A stretch of DNA of 64,000 nt from Microbacterium sp. 1.5R (GCF_007667425.1 NZ_VDRC01000002.1:769072-833071), one strand, 5' to 3'. Counted from the stretch's first letter, positions 17,091-25,738 are shown. Numbers and translations are program-made. The notes: a model not told the origin generated them from the letters alone.

Positions 17091-17657
17091 TCAGCGCAGG
17101 AGTCCGGCGACGAGGTCGTCGATGATGTCGTCGGTCGGTGTCTCCGGATCGATCGGCGTCGTGAGGCGATCGAGCAGCAGGCCGTCGATCGCGTAGTGGA
17201 AGAGCGCGATCTCGCGCCGCCCGCCCGGGAGTCCAGCGGCGGCGTTGAAGGCCACGTCTCCCTCGAATCCGGCGCGCTGCCACGCGCCGAGGACCGCAGC
17301 GAGCTCGGGCCTCCGGCTGCTCTCCAGTCGAAGCTCGAACAGCGCGAGAGTGACGTCGCGATCCTCGCTCAGCCGCCGCACGATGTCGCGCAGGTAATCG
17401 GCGAACAGCGCGGGACTGGGGGCGTCGGACGCACGACGGCCGAGGTCGTCGACGGTGGGCGCCAGGCGCTCGCCGATGCGCTCGACGAGCCCTTCGATCA
17501 GAGCCTCGCGGCTGCGGAAGTAGTTCGATGTCGTGCCGACCGGGGTTCCGGCCTCCTGATCGACAGCCCGATGGGTGAGCCCTCGCGAGCCCTCGGCGGC
17601 GAGGAGGCGCAGGCCGGCATCCGCGATCGCTCGTCGTCTGGTCTCGTTCTTCGCCAT
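17091..17657 (-). CDS. TetR-family transcriptional regulator
   Basis: This 188-residue repressor-type protein has the TetR helix-turn-helix at residues 9-55 (RRRAIADAGLRLLAAEGSRG ... AGTPVGTTSNYFRSREALIE). The C-terminal two-thirds is the variable ligand/dimerisation domain, rich in Leu/Arg helices. The ATG lies 6 nt after TAGAGT (17664-17669 on the minus strand), so it is probably leaderless. It is divergent from the phosphodiesterase gene, and the 81-bp shared region contains TCAC-tacag-GTGA (about 17674-17686) as a possible operator. The likely targets are itself and the neighbouring gene; the ligand is unknown. Confidence 0.92.
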   Translation of the reverse strand: MAKNETRRRAIADAGLRLLAAEGSRGLTHRAVDQEAGTPVGTTSNYFRSREALIEGLVERIGERLAPTVDDLGRRASDAPSPALFADYLRDIVRRLSEDRDVTLALFELRLESSRRPELAAVLGAWQRAGFEGDVAFNAAAGLPGGRREIALFHYAIDGLLLDRLTTPIDPETPTDDIIDDLVAGLLR

Positions 17658-17738
17658 GGGAGCACTCTACCGACATCACTACAGGTGAAGTGGCTCGATA
17701 CCCGCCGTCGTGTCGTCCCCTCGGCCTAGGCTGAGGGC

Positions 17739-18653
17739 ATGTCTGCGCCCCCCGAGAGCGAGTACGTCTTCGGCCGGCATCGCCCGGCCTCGCATGTCAT
17801 CGTCCACGTCAGCGATCCGCACTTCCTCGCGGGCGGGCGTCTCCTCGGCGGGCGGTACGACGTCGAGGCGAACTTCGCGCACACGCTCGAGGCCATCACG
17901 GCCGTGCATCCGCACCCTTCGGCCATCGTGATCACCGGAGACCTCGCCGACCTGGGAGAACCCGAGGCGTACCGCCGGCTCAGGGCCGCCGTCGAGCCCG
18001 TCGCTGCGGCCCTCGACACGGTGGTCGTCTGGGTCGCGGGTAACCACGACGAGCGGCCGGCGCTGCGCGAGGCGCTGCTCGACCTGGCACCCACGCAGGA
18101 ACCGGTGACCGGCGTATGGGACCTCGACGGTCTCCGGCTGATCGCGCTCGACTCCACCGTGCCCGGCTGGCACCACGGCGACCTCGACGACGCGCAGCTG
18201 GAGTGGCTGGCCGAGATCCTCCGCGAACCCGCCCCGCACGGCACACTGCTCGCGATGCACCATCCGCCGCTGCCCAGCCACCTGCCGCTGTTCGACATCC
18301 TGGAACTCCGGCGCCAGGACGAGCTCGCGGCGGTGATCCGCGGCACCGATGTGCGCGGTATCCTCACCGGTCATCTGCACTACTCGTCGCACGGCATGTT
18401 CGCCGGTGTACCGGTGAGCGTCGCGTCGGCGACCTGCTACACGATGAACGTCGCGCGACCCGCTCCCGAGGTGAACGGCATGGATGCCGCGCAGGCCTTC
18501 CAACTCGTGCACGTGCGACCGGACACCATCACGCACACGGTGGTGCCGGTGACCGATGCCACGACCGGCGACTACTTCTCGGAGGCGTGGCTGGAGGAGA
18601 TGGCGGCGCTCACCCCCGAGCAGCGTCTCGAGGCGTTCTCCCGCAAGCGCTGA
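17739..18653 (+). CDS. Calcineurin-like metallophosphoesterase (CpdA-type)
   Basis: This is a 304-residue metallophosphoesterase of the class that includes 3',5'-cyclic-nucleotide phosphodiesterases. The metal-binding motifs are all present in order: DPHF (26-29), GDLAD, GNHDER, the HHPPLPSH block and GHLHYSSHG. There is no signal peptide, so it is cytosolic. The ATG follows TAGGCT (17727-17732) by 6 nt, the leaderless arrangement. It is divergent from a TetR gene that may control it. Substrate identity (cAMP, cyclic dinucleotide or phospholipid) cannot be told from the motifs. Confidence 0.9.
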   Translation: MSAPPESEYVFGRHRPASHVIVHVSDPHFLAGGRLLGGRYDVEANFAHTLEAITAVHPHPSAIVITGDLADLGEPEAYRRLRAAVEPVAAALDTVVVWVAGNHDERPALREALLDLAPTQEPVTGVWDLDGLRLIALDSTVPGWHHGDLDDAQLEWLAEILREPAPHGTLLAMHHPPLPSHLPLFDILELRRQDELAAVIRGTDVRGILTGHLHYSSHGMFAGVPVSVASATCYTMNVARPAPEVNGMDAAQAFQLVHVRPDTITHTVVPVTDATTGDYFSEAWLEEMAALTPEQRLEAFSRKR

Positions 18654-18691
18654 CCCGCCGTCGTATCCCTGGCGGCGTATGCGTGCGGGCG

Positions 18692-18697
18692 TAGACT
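18692..18697 (+). promoter_or_regulatory. -10 element of aspA
   Basis: TAGACT fits TANNNT and gives a leader of about 42 nt containing AAGGATG before the ATG at 18746. No clear -35 element is seen. Confidence 0.45.
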
Positions 18698-18745
18698 GGC
18701 AGCATCCCCCGCTTCCTCACTCGCCACTACCCACAAGGATGTGAC

Positions 18746-20206
18746 ATGGCTTCTGCCGCGCCTGCTCTGACCCGCACCGAGACCGATTCTCTGGGAAGCA
18801 TGGAGATCCCCGTCGACGCGTACTGGGGGATCCACACGGCCCGCGCCGACGCGAACTTCCCGATCACGAAGCGACCGATCTCGGTGTACCCCGACCTCGT
18901 CGTGGCTCTCGCCATGGTGAAGCAGGCCAGTGCGCGGGCGAACCGCGAGATCGGAGTGCTCGACCCCGAGCGCGCCGAGCTGATCGACCGGGCGGCGCAG
19001 CGCGTGATCGACGGCGAGTTCCATGACCAGTTCACGGTCGGCGTGATCCAGGGCGGCGCCGGCACGTCGACGAACATGAACGCGAACGAGGTCATCACGA
19101 ACATCGCGCTCGAGATGGCCGGCCGTGAGAAGGGCGACTACGCGTTCCTCTCGCCCATCGACCACACGAACCGCAGCCAGTCGACCAACGACGTCTACCC
19201 GACCGCGGTGAAGATCGGCCTCTCGCTCACGTTGCGGTCGCTGCTCGAGGAGCTCGACCTGCTCCGGATCTCGTTCCTGCACAAGTCGCACGAATTCCAC
19301 GATGTGCTCAAGGTCGGTCGTACGCAGCTGCAGGATGCCGTTCCGATGACGCTCGGCCAGGAGTTCCACGGCTTCGCGAGCACTCTCGGCTACGACCACA
19401 CCCGCCTGACCGAGAACGCCTCGCTCATGTTCGAGATCAACATGGGCGCCACGGCCATCGGCACCGGCATCACGACCCACGTCGATTACGCGCCGGCCGT
19501 GCTCAAGCACCTGCGAGAGATCACCGAGCTCGACCTCGTGACCGCGGGTGACCTCGTCGAGGCGACGAGCGACACCGGCTCGTTCATGTCGTTCTCGTCG
19601 ACGCTCAAGCGCAACGCGATGAAGCTGTCGAAGATCTGCAACGACCTCCGTCTGCTCTCCTCGGGTCCGCAGGCCGGCCTCGGGGAGATCAATCTCCCCG
19701 CCATGCAGGCCGGCTCCAGCATCATGCCCGGCAAGGTCAACCCGGTCATCCCCGAGGTCGTGAACCAGGTCGCGTTCGCCGTGGCCGGCGCCGACATGAC
19801 CGTGACGATGGCCGCGGAGGCGGGGCAGCTGCAGCTCAACGCCTTCGAACCGGTGATCGCGCATTCGATCTTCCAGTCCATCACCTGGATGCGGCAGGCC
19901 ATGTGGACGCTGCGCGTCAACTGCGTCGACGGCATCACCGCGAACCGGGACCGACTCGGTGCGATGGTCGGCGCGTCGGTGGGCGTGATCACCGCGCTCA
20001 CGCCGTTCATCGGCTACGCGGCGGCCGCCGCGCTCGCGAAGACCGCACTGCTCACGAACCGCAACGTCGCTGACCTCGTCGTCGAGGCGGGCCTCATGTC
20101 GCGTGACGAGGTGACCAAGCAGCTCTCTCCCGCGCGCCTCTCGGGGCTCGAGGCCGTGACCGCAGCCATTCCGGTGATCACGCCCGAGGACCTCATCGAG
20201 ATCTGA
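18746..20206 (+). CDS. aspA: Aspartate ammonia-lyase
   Basis: Aspartase reversibly deaminates L-aspartate to fumarate and ammonia. The 486-residue protein carries the fumarase/aspartase superfamily signature GSSIMPGKVNPVIPEVVNQ in the flexible loop. The diagnostic YWGIHTARADANFPIT and GRTQLQDAVPMTLGQEF favour aspartase over class-II fumarase, which would read GRTHLMDATP. The ATG has AAGGATG upstream and a 42-nt leader. It is monocistronic, with a bidirectional terminator shared with the FAH gene. Fumarate made here could feed the TCA cycle, and the DctA system at 37.9 kb imports related C4 acids. Confidence 0.93.
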   Translation: MASAAPALTRTETDSLGSMEIPVDAYWGIHTARADANFPITKRPISVYPDLVVALAMVKQASARANREIGVLDPERAELIDRAAQRVIDGEFHDQFTVGVIQGGAGTSTNMNANEVITNIALEMAGREKGDYAFLSPIDHTNRSQSTNDVYPTAVKIGLSLTLRSLLEELDLLRISFLHKSHEFHDVLKVGRTQLQDAVPMTLGQEFHGFASTLGYDHTRLTENASLMFEINMGATAIGTGITTHVDYAPAVLKHLREITELDLVTAGDLVEATSDTGSFMSFSSTLKRNAMKLSKICNDLRLLSSGPQAGLGEINLPAMQAGSSIMPGKVNPVIPEVVNQVAFAVAGADMTVTMAAEAGQLQLNAFEPVIAHSIFQSITWMRQAMWTLRVNCVDGITANRDRLGAMVGASVGVITALTPFIGYAAAAALAKTALLTNRNVADLVVEAGLMSRDEVTKQLSPARLSGLEAVTAAIPVITPEDLIEI

Positions 20207-20214
20207 TCGACGCA

Positions 20215-20250
20215 GACGACGGCCCCGGTGTCCTCACCGGGGCCGTCGTC
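20215..20250. terminator. Bidirectional terminator between aspA and the FAH gene
   Basis: A 16-bp perfect stem (20215-20230 and 20235-20250) with a 4-nt loop sits between convergent genes and can serve both. Confidence 0.85.
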
Positions 20251-20270
20251 GTGTGTCGTTCCGGCGCGAG

Positions 20271-21140
20271 TCAGTCGATGACCCGGCAGTGCGTGGTGAG
20301 CTCGCCGAGTCCGTCGATGCCGACGGTCACGGTGGAACGGTCGCGCAGGAAGATCTGCGGGTCGCGCGAGTAGCCGGCGCCGCCGGGGCTGCCGGTCGAG
20401 ATGAGGGTGCCTGGCAGCAGAGTGAGCGACTGCGACAGGTGGGCGATGAGCTTCGCTACCGAGCGCACCATCTGGCCGGTGCTGGCGTCCTGCACCGTCG
20501 CGCCGTCGACGACCGCCCAGATATGCAGGTCCTGGGGATCGTCCACCTCGTCGGCGGTGACGGCGAAGGGTCCGGTCGGGGTGAAGCCGTCGAACGACTT
20601 GCAGCGCGACCACTGCGCCTCGGAGAACTGGATGTTGCGGGCCGTGATGTCGTTGACGACCGTATAGCCCCAGACGTGGGAGAGGGCGTCCTCTTCGGCG
20701 ACGTTCTTCGCGGGGGTGCCGATGAGAACGCCGAGCTCGGCCTCGTAGTCGACAGCCTCGCTGAGAGACAGCGGCCACGACGTCGTCTGCTCGTGGCCGG
20801 TGAGCGAGTTCGGCCACAGGGTGAAGACGGTGGGGGCGGTGTCGGTCTTGAGCCCGAGCTCGCTCGAGTGCGCCGCGTAGTTCAGTCCGACGGCGAGCAC
20901 GGCCGGGGGAGCGATGACGGCAGAGTCGAACTCCCAGTCGCCGAGCGGATGCCGCGGTGCCTCGCCCCGCGCGAGGGAGGCGGACAGGGCCTCGAGCGTG
21001 GAAGCTCCACCCTCGATCAACTGCTGCAGGGTCGCCGGCGGGTCCGGAAGGAGGTCAGAGACGAGGATGGCGTCCGAACCGTCCACGACCGCCAGAGAGG
21101 CGGCGGAGGAGTCGGCACGACGCAGATGAGCGAACCGCAT
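20271..21140 (-). CDS. Fumarylacetoacetate hydrolase-family protein
   Basis: This 289-residue enzyme is of the FAH superfamily, which hydrolyses or decarboxylates beta-keto acids in aromatic-compound catabolism. The core begins at PPAVLAVGLNYAAHSSE, contains the metal-site segment DYEAELGVLIG (Glu/Glu) and GYTVVNDITARNIQ, and ends with the GTLISTGSPGG loop. About 70 N-terminal residues form the small cap domain. The start ATG is 6 nt downstream of TAGCGT (21147-21152, minus strand). It stands alone with no neighbouring ring-cleavage genes, so the substrate is unknown. Convergent with aspA. Confidence 0.9.
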   Translation of the reverse strand: MRFAHLRRADSSAASLAVVDGSDAILVSDLLPDPPATLQQLIEGGASTLEALSASLARGEAPRHPLGDWEFDSAVIAPPAVLAVGLNYAAHSSELGLKTDTAPTVFTLWPNSLTGHEQTTSWPLSLSEAVDYEAELGVLIGTPAKNVAEEDALSHVWGYTVVNDITARNIQFSEAQWSRCKSFDGFTPTGPFAVTADEVDDPQDLHIWAVVDGATVQDASTGQMVRSVAKLIAHLSQSLTLLPGTLISTGSPGGAGYSRDPQIFLRDRSTVTVGIDGLGELTTHCRVID

Positions 21141-21228
21141 GCCTCTACGCTATCCGGTGGCGCGCGTCCGGCGCTGGAGGAAGTCGCCAGACCGGGCCGC
21201 GATTGATTGTTACCAATATGCTGTGGGC

Positions 21229-22593
21229 ATGAGTTCCGGAGGACCGTCCAACCCGTCGCCGTACACCCCGCCGCCCGCGTCGCAGCAGCCTCCGGCTCCG
21301 CAGGGGTACCCGCAGCAGCAGCCTCCGGCTCCGGGGTATCAGCAGCAGCCTGCTCCGCAGGGTTACCCGCAGCAGTACGGTGCCCAGCAATACGCGCAGT
21401 CGAACTATGCCCCGCCGGCGTTCGGGCAGCGCCCGGCCTATGCCTCGGTGCTGGCCCAGCCCACGCCCTACTCGCCGCCCGCCCCGGTCGCGCCCTCTCC
21501 GGCGCAGGGACTGCCGGCGCTGCCGACCCGTCGTCGGGTCAGCGGCGTCGCCCTCGGCATCCTGTTCGGGTTCCTCGGTCTACTCCTGCTGGGGCTGATC
21601 GCCTACTTCGGACTGTTCCTCGGCCCGATCGCCTCGGTCATCGGTCTCATCCTCGCCCTCGTACCGCTCGCCATCGTGTTCCTCGTCGTGCGGATGATCG
21701 ATCGCTGGGAGCCTGAGCCCAAGACCCTGGTGTTCTTCGCGATCGCGTGGGGAGCCGTCGCCGCGGTCGGGCTGACCCTCCTGGTCGACCTCGGGCTCGC
21801 ATTCCTGATGGGACAGCGCGGCGAGGTCGCGAGCGCGGTGATCCAGGCCCCGATCGTCGAGGAGCTCTGGAAGGGCGTGGGCGTCTTCATCATCTTCCTG
21901 ATCGCGCGGCGGTCCTTCGACGGCCCGGTCGACGGCGTCGTCTACGGCGCTCTCGTCGGCGCCGGGTTCGCGTTCACCGAGAACATCCAGTACTTCGCGA
22001 TCAGCCTGATCGAGGGCGGCGGCGGCCAGCTCACCGTCACGTTCATCCTGCGGGCGATCATGTCGCCATTCGCACACGCGATGTTCACGTCCCTGACCGG
22101 CCTGGCGATCGGGCTCGCGGCCAGGAAGCACGCGTCGGCCGGCGCAGCGCTCGGGTTCGGACTGCTGGGGATGCTCGGCGCCATGTTCCTGCACGGGCTC
22201 TGGAACGGCTCGTCGTTCGCCAACTTCTTCCTGCTGTACTTCGTGCTGCAGGTGCCGCTGTTCGTCGGCTTCATCTTCGGGATCGTCGCGCTGCGACGCG
22301 AGGAGGCCCGACTCACGAAAGCGCGCCTCGGCGACTACGCCGCAGCCGGATGGTTCACCCCGGAAGAGGTGGTGATGCTCGCGACGCCGGCGGGGCGCAG
22401 GACGGGCCTGCAGTGGGCGGCACAGCTGCGCGGCGACCGACGCCCGCTCATGCGCGATTTCATCAAGGACGCCACCACGCTCGCCGCCGTCAGGCAGCGC
22501 GCGATCACCGGGCGCGACCCCATGGCGTCCAGCGACGAGCAGGCCCTGCTGGTGCGCACGCGCGCAGCGAGAGCCGCGCTGCTGGCCTACTGA
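21229..22593 (+). CDS. PrsW-family intramembrane metalloprotease
   Basis: This is a 454-residue membrane protein with a cytoplasmic N-terminal 100 residues of Pro/Gln/Tyr-rich repeats (PQGYPQQQPPAPGYQQQPAP) and then eight or so transmembrane helices. The PrsW zinc-protease motifs are visible: EELWK (211-215), GFAFTENIQYF, HAMFTSLTG and FLHGLWNGSS. In Bacillus, PrsW makes the first cut in an anti-sigma factor; no anti-sigma partner lies nearby here. The ATG at 21229 lies 6 nt after TATGCT (21217-21222) and starts the low-complexity region; upstream in-frame codons are not family-like. The C-terminal 120 residues are soluble. Confidence 0.92.
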   Translation: MSSGGPSNPSPYTPPPASQQPPAPQGYPQQQPPAPGYQQQPAPQGYPQQYGAQQYAQSNYAPPAFGQRPAYASVLAQPTPYSPPAPVAPSPAQGLPALPTRRRVSGVALGILFGFLGLLLLGLIAYFGLFLGPIASVIGLILALVPLAIVFLVVRMIDRWEPEPKTLVFFAIAWGAVAAVGLTLLVDLGLAFLMGQRGEVASAVIQAPIVEELWKGVGVFIIFLIARRSFDGPVDGVVYGALVGAGFAFTENIQYFAISLIEGGGGQLTVTFILRAIMSPFAHAMFTSLTGLAIGLAARKHASAGAALGFGLLGMLGAMFLHGLWNGSSFANFFLLYFVLQVPLFVGFIFGIVALRREEARLTKARLGDYAAAGWFTPEEVVMLATPAGRRTGLQWAAQLRGDRRPLMRDFIKDATTLAAVRQRAITGRDPMASSDEQALLVRTRAARAALLAY

Positions 22594-22612
22594 TCGGACG
22601 CTCTCCGGACAG

Positions 22613-22663
22613 ACTCAACGCCCGGTGCTGCGGCGATGCCTGCATGTCTCCCGGGCGTTGAGT
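22613..22663 (+). terminator. Hairpin downstream of prsW
   Basis: 13-bp perfect arms (22613-22625 and 22651-22663) flank a 25-nt loop, 20 nt after the prsW stop. The large loop makes it a weaker call than the others. Confidence 0.6.
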
Positions 22664-22795
22664 TGGCCTACAGACAGGGTGCACCCGGCATCCGCGGGTG
22701 TCAAGAGGTTCTCTCGGAGAGCGGGCTGACGTGTTCGCTGTGAGCAGGTGCCGCCACGTTGACCCTCGTGCGCGGCCTCGGGTTGGATGGAACAC

Positions 22796-23164
22796 ATGAC
22801 TGATCGCACAAAGCCTGAGTTCGACGCCCCCACCGGACCTGCTCCCTCGGAGCTCGTGATCCGCGACATCATCGAAGGCGACGGCGCCGAGGCGAAGCCC
22901 GGCGACACCGTGACCGTCCACTACGCCGGCGTGGAGTACGAGTCCGGCGAGGAGTTCGACTCCTCCTGGGGTCGTGGCGAGACCATCCAGTTCCCGCTCC
23001 GCGGCCTGATCCAGGGCTGGCAGGACGGCATCCCCGGTATGAAGGTGGGCGGACGACGCGAGCTCACCATCCCGCCGCACCTCGCGTACGGACCGGCCGG
23101 CGGCGGACACTTCCTGTCCGGCAAGAGCCTGATCTTCATCATCGATCTCGTCGCAGTCGGCTGA
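22796..23164 (+). CDS. FKBP-type peptidyl-prolyl cis-trans isomerase
   Basis: This is a 122-residue single-domain FKBP that catalyses prolyl isomerisation in the cytosol; there is no signal peptide. The recognisable core is VTVHYAGVEYESGEEFDSSW, the loop IQFPLRGLIQGWQDGIPGMKVGG, and the C-terminal LAYGPAGGG plus IFIIDLV strand. Several aromatic pocket residues (Tyr, Phe, Trp) are kept, so it should be active. The ATG at 22796 (alternative 22787) lies 7 nt after TTGGAT, a weaker -10 box, and has GGATGGA immediately upstream. A G-C-rich hairpin terminates it. Monocistronic. Confidence 0.94.
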   Translation: MTDRTKPEFDAPTGPAPSELVIRDIIEGDGAEAKPGDTVTVHYAGVEYESGEEFDSSWGRGETIQFPLRGLIQGWQDGIPGMKVGGRRELTIPPHLAYGPAGGGHFLSGKSLIFIIDLVAVG

Positions 23165-23181
23165 TCCGATTTCGACCGCCG

Positions 23182-23211
23182 AAGGCGTCGCCCCGCTCGG
23201 GGCGGCGCCTT
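23182..23211 (+). terminator. Terminator of the FKBP gene
   Basis: About 13 bp with one G-U pair closes a CTC loop and is followed by TTTC. It lies 18 nt after the stop. Confidence 0.75.
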
Positions 23212-23244
23212 TCGCCGTTCCGGATCGTCCTCGTCATTCGGGAA

Positions 23245-23262
23245 TACATGCAACTGCATGTA
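23245..23262. promoter_or_regulatory. Perfect palindrome upstream of yceI, candidate operator
   Basis: TACATGCA-ac-TGCATGTA is a perfect 8+2+8 inverted repeat, 78 nt before the YceI start codon. The size and symmetry fit a MarR-type dimer site. No regulator gene is adjacent. Confidence 0.5.
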
Positions 23263-23340
23263 AGTTGTCTCACGTGATGCCGCGCGAGCGGTCCACGATC
23301 ACGGTCGCAGATGCGACTGACGTCTTCAGAGGAGCACCAC

Positions 23341-23892
23341 ATGACCATCGACATCCCCGGCTACCGTCCCGGCACCTACGTCCTCGACCCCGCTCACAGC
23401 GAGGTCACGTTCAGCGTCCGCCACATGATGATCTCGAAGGTGCGCGGCACCTTCGGTGTGAAGAGCGCCACGCTCGTCGCCCCCGAGAACCCTCTCGAGA
23501 CCACGGTCGAGGCGAGCGTCGACGTCACGTCCGTCGACACGAAGGACGAGGGTCGCGACCAGCACCTGCGCTCGGGCGACTTCTTCGACACCGAGAACTT
23601 CCCGACCATGGACTTCGTCTCCACCGGCGCTCGCGCCGAGAACGGCGACCTGTTCGTCGACGGCGACCTCACCATCCGCGGCATCACGAAGCCCGTCACC
23701 TTCGAGGTCGACTTCGGCGGCTTCGGCTCCGACCCGTGGGGCAACTACAAGGCCGGCGCATCGGCCAAGGCCGTCATCAACCGCGAGGACTTCGGCCTGA
23801 CCTGGAACGCCGCGCTCGAGACCGGCGGCGTCCTCGTGGGCAAGGACGTCACGATCAACCTCGATCTGCAGGCCGCTCTGCAGCAGGACTGA
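23341..23892 (+). CDS. YceI-family lipid-binding protein
   Basis: This is a 183-residue protein of the YceI lipocalin-like family, which binds polyisoprenoid-type lipids in a beta-barrel. The typical blocks are GTYVLDPAHSEVTFSVRHMM, VSTGARAENGDLFVDGDLTIRG split by a short turn, and NREDFGLTWNAALETGG near the end. There is no signal peptide, so unlike E. coli YceI it should stay in the cytosol, as many actinobacterial members appear to. The ATG at 23341 has AGAGGAG 7 nt upstream. A perfect palindrome upstream suggests regulated expression. Convergent with the MFS gene. Confidence 0.93.
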   Translation: MTIDIPGYRPGTYVLDPAHSEVTFSVRHMMISKVRGTFGVKSATLVAPENPLETTVEASVDVTSVDTKDEGRDQHLRSGDFFDTENFPTMDFVSTGARAENGDLFVDGDLTIRGITKPVTFEVDFGGFGSDPWGNYKAGASAKAVINREDFGLTWNAALETGGVLVGKDVTINLDLQAALQQD

Positions 23893-23915
23893 TCGCAGCT
23901 CCCGAGGACCCCGCA

Positions 23916-23973
23916 CCCGCTCAGGGCGCGGGGTTCTCTGCGTCCCCGCTCAGGGTGCGGGGTTCTCTGCGTC
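23916..23973. repeat. 29-bp tandem duplication at the MFS stop, part of a terminator
   Basis: Copies 23916-23944 and 23945-23973 match at 28 of 29 positions. Copy 2 holds the last codons and stop of the MFS gene. Copy 1 pairs with the sequence before it (GAGGACCCCGC with GCGGGGTTCTC) to form a terminator-like stem for yceI. Confidence 0.85.
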
Positions 23974-25242
23974 GTAGCCGTGGAAGCGCCGGTTCCGGCC
24001 GGCGAGGATCGCCACGAGCGCGACCACGAGGAATCCGCCCAGCAGCGGCGGGAACCACAGCGTCGTGAGCGATGCGAGCACACCGGCGTACAGGGCGCCG
24101 AGGCGCGGACCGCCGGCGACCACGACGATGAACACGCCCTGCAGTCGTCCGCGCATCGCGTCGGGAACGGCCGCCTGCATCATCGTGTTGCGGTAGATCG
24201 AGCTGACGTTGTCGGACGCCCCCGAGAGCGCCAGCGCCACGCAGGCCGCCACGATGAGCGCGATCGCCGGGACGCTCTCTGAGGCGCTGCCGGTCACGGC
24301 GCCGATGAGCAGCACGACACCGAACAGAAGGATCGCGGCTCCGTACACCTCGACCGCGCGTGCGATTCCGCGGCCGTGCCAGCGGTACTGCACGACCCTG
24401 CCGGAGAAGAGGCTCGATGCGAACGTGCCGACGGCGACGGATGCCGTGAGGATGCCCGTCGTCACCGCTCCGCCGCCGAGGATCACGGTGCCGAGAGCCG
24501 GGAAGAGTGCGAGTGGCTGGCCGAAGGTCATGGCGATGATGTCGACGACGTATTGCATGCGGATGTTGCTCGCGCGACGCAGGAACCGCCATCCGTCCAC
24601 GAGGGAGGCGAGCCCCGGGCGCACGACCTCGCCTTCGGGGCGGAGGGCGGGAAGAGTCCACAGTCCGAGGAACATCGACAGCATCAGCACGACGTCGATC
24701 GTGTAGGTCCAGCCGTATCCGGTGAGGGCGACCAGCAGCCCGGCGAGGGCCGGCCCCGCCATCACCGTCAGGCCGAACGCGACGCCGTTGAGAGCGGATG
24801 CCGCGGCCAGCTGTTCACGAGGGATCAGGCGGGGCACGATCGCGGTGCGCGTCGCCATGCCGACCGAGTTCGCGGCCGAGTTGACGATGCTGAGCACGTA
24901 CAGCCACCAGATCGTCTCCGCGCCGGTCCAGGTGAGGGCGGCGAGGAGCGCCGTGGAGAGGAACGTGACGGTGGCGGCGATCAGTGCGACCCGTCGTCGA
25001 TCGAACGCATCGGCGAGCATGCCGCCGTAGAGACCCGCGAGCACCATGGGCACGAGGCCGGCGACCGCGATCATCGACACCGCGAACGTGCTGCCGGTGA
25101 GCTCGAACACATGCAGCATGACCGTGACGATCGTGAGCTGCCCGCCGATCCCTGCGAGCGAGGATCCGATCCACATGCGGGCGAACGCCGGACTCACCTT
25201 CAGCGGACTGAGGTCGATCAGATGCCCGCGAGCCCCGCTCAC
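23950..25242 (-). CDS. MFS transporter, EntS-like
   Basis: This is a 430-residue major-facilitator protein with twelve predicted helices. The early [20 protein letters not shown], the loop-2/3 motif [16 protein letters not shown] and the [11 protein letters not shown] segment in the second half resemble the enterobactin-exporter-type MFS group. Substrate is unknown; export of small hydrophobic compounds is the usual guess for this group. The GTG start overlaps the stop of a 7-codon mini-ORF (GTGA) that itself sits leaderless behind TACGCT, so translation of the transporter is probably coupled to it. The last codons are duplicated in tandem downstream. Confidence 0.9.
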   Translation of the reverse strand: MSGARGHLIDLSPLKVSPAFARMWIGSSLAGIGGQLTIVTVMLHVFELTGSTFAVSMIAVAGLVPMVLAGLYGGMLADAFDRRRVALIAATVTFLSTALLAALTWTGAETIWWLYVLSIVNSAANSVGMATRTAIVPRLIPREQLAAASALNGVAFGLTVMAGPALAGLLVALTGYGWTYTIDVVLMLSMFLGLWTLPALRPEGEVVRPGLASLVDGWRFLRRASNIRMQYVVDIIAMTFGQPLALFPALGTVILGGGAVTTGILTASVAVGTFASSLFSGRVVQYRWHGRGIARAVEVYGAAILLFGVVLLIGAVTGSASESVPAIALIVAACVALALSGASDNVSSIYRNTMMQAAVPDAMRGRLQGVFIVVVAGGPRLGALYAGVLASLTTLWFPPLLGGFLVVALVAILAGRNRRFHGYDAENPAP

Positions 25243-25262
25243 TCCGTGTGCCTGTCGTGCAT
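25239..25262 (-). CDS. Leaderless 7-codon mini-ORF before the MFS gene
   Basis: An ATG at 25262 (minus) lies 6 nt after TACGCT (25269-25274), the same geometry as the leaderless genes here. It encodes MHDRHTE and stops in a GTGA overlap with the MFS start at 25242. No other good ribosome site precedes the MFS GTG, so this short frame may load ribosomes for the transporter. Its peptide has no known role. Confidence 0.4.
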   Translation of the reverse strand: MHDRHTE

Positions 25263-25329
25263 CCTTCGAGCGTATCCGCTGCGGGGGAGGTGGTCGGGGC
25301 GGTGGTCGCTCCCGAGCCTGCGCGCCTGG

Positions 25330-25426
25330 TAGACTCTTCAGGTTGCCGTTCGATCGGCCGCGGATAAAGAGAGCTCACGCATCAGGCGTCGGGCGCCGCG
25401 CAACAAGCAGAGAGGGGATCGAATCT
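25330..25426 (+). promoter_or_regulatory. rpsO promoter and leader
   Basis: TAGACT (25330-25335) is a good -10 box, giving a leader of about 85 nt with CGATCGGCCG, GCGTCGGGCGCCGC and an AGAGAGGGG ribosome site. rpsO leaders in several bacteria bind S15 to repress translation, and this leader is long enough for that. The fold was not tested. Confidence 0.45.
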
Positions 25427-25696
25427 ATGGCACTGGAAGCAGACGTCAAGAAGGCGATCATCGAAGAGTACGCGACGCACCCCGGTGACACCGGATCCCC
25501 CGAGGTGCAGGCCGCGATGCTGACGCAGCGCATCAAGGACCTCACCGAGCACCTGAAGGAGCACAAGCACGACCACCACTCGCGTCGTGGTCTGTTCCTG
25601 CTCGTGGGTCAGCGCCGTCGTCTGCTCGGCTACCTCCAGGGTGTCGACATCGAGCGTTACCGCTCGCTGATCGCACGCCTTGGTCTTCGCCGATAA
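25427..25696 (+). CDS. rpsO: 30S ribosomal protein S15
   Basis: S15 is a primary 16S rRNA-binding protein of the small subunit platform. The 89-residue product is full length, with the family blocks [38 protein letters not shown] and [20 protein letters not shown]. The ATG is preceded by AGAGAGGGG 10 nt upstream; in-frame sequence upstream is leader, not protein. A dedicated promoter and a terminator make it monocistronic here. The usual partner pnp is 16 kb away, separated by accessory blocks. Confidence 0.98.
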   Translation: MALEADVKKAIIEEYATHPGDTGSPEVQAAMLTQRIKDLTEHLKEHKHDHHSRRGLFLLVGQRRRLLGYLQGVDIERYRSLIARLGLRR

Positions 25697-25738
25697 GGCA
25701 CTACGGACCCAGCGTTCAATCGCGCAAAACATTCTTGA

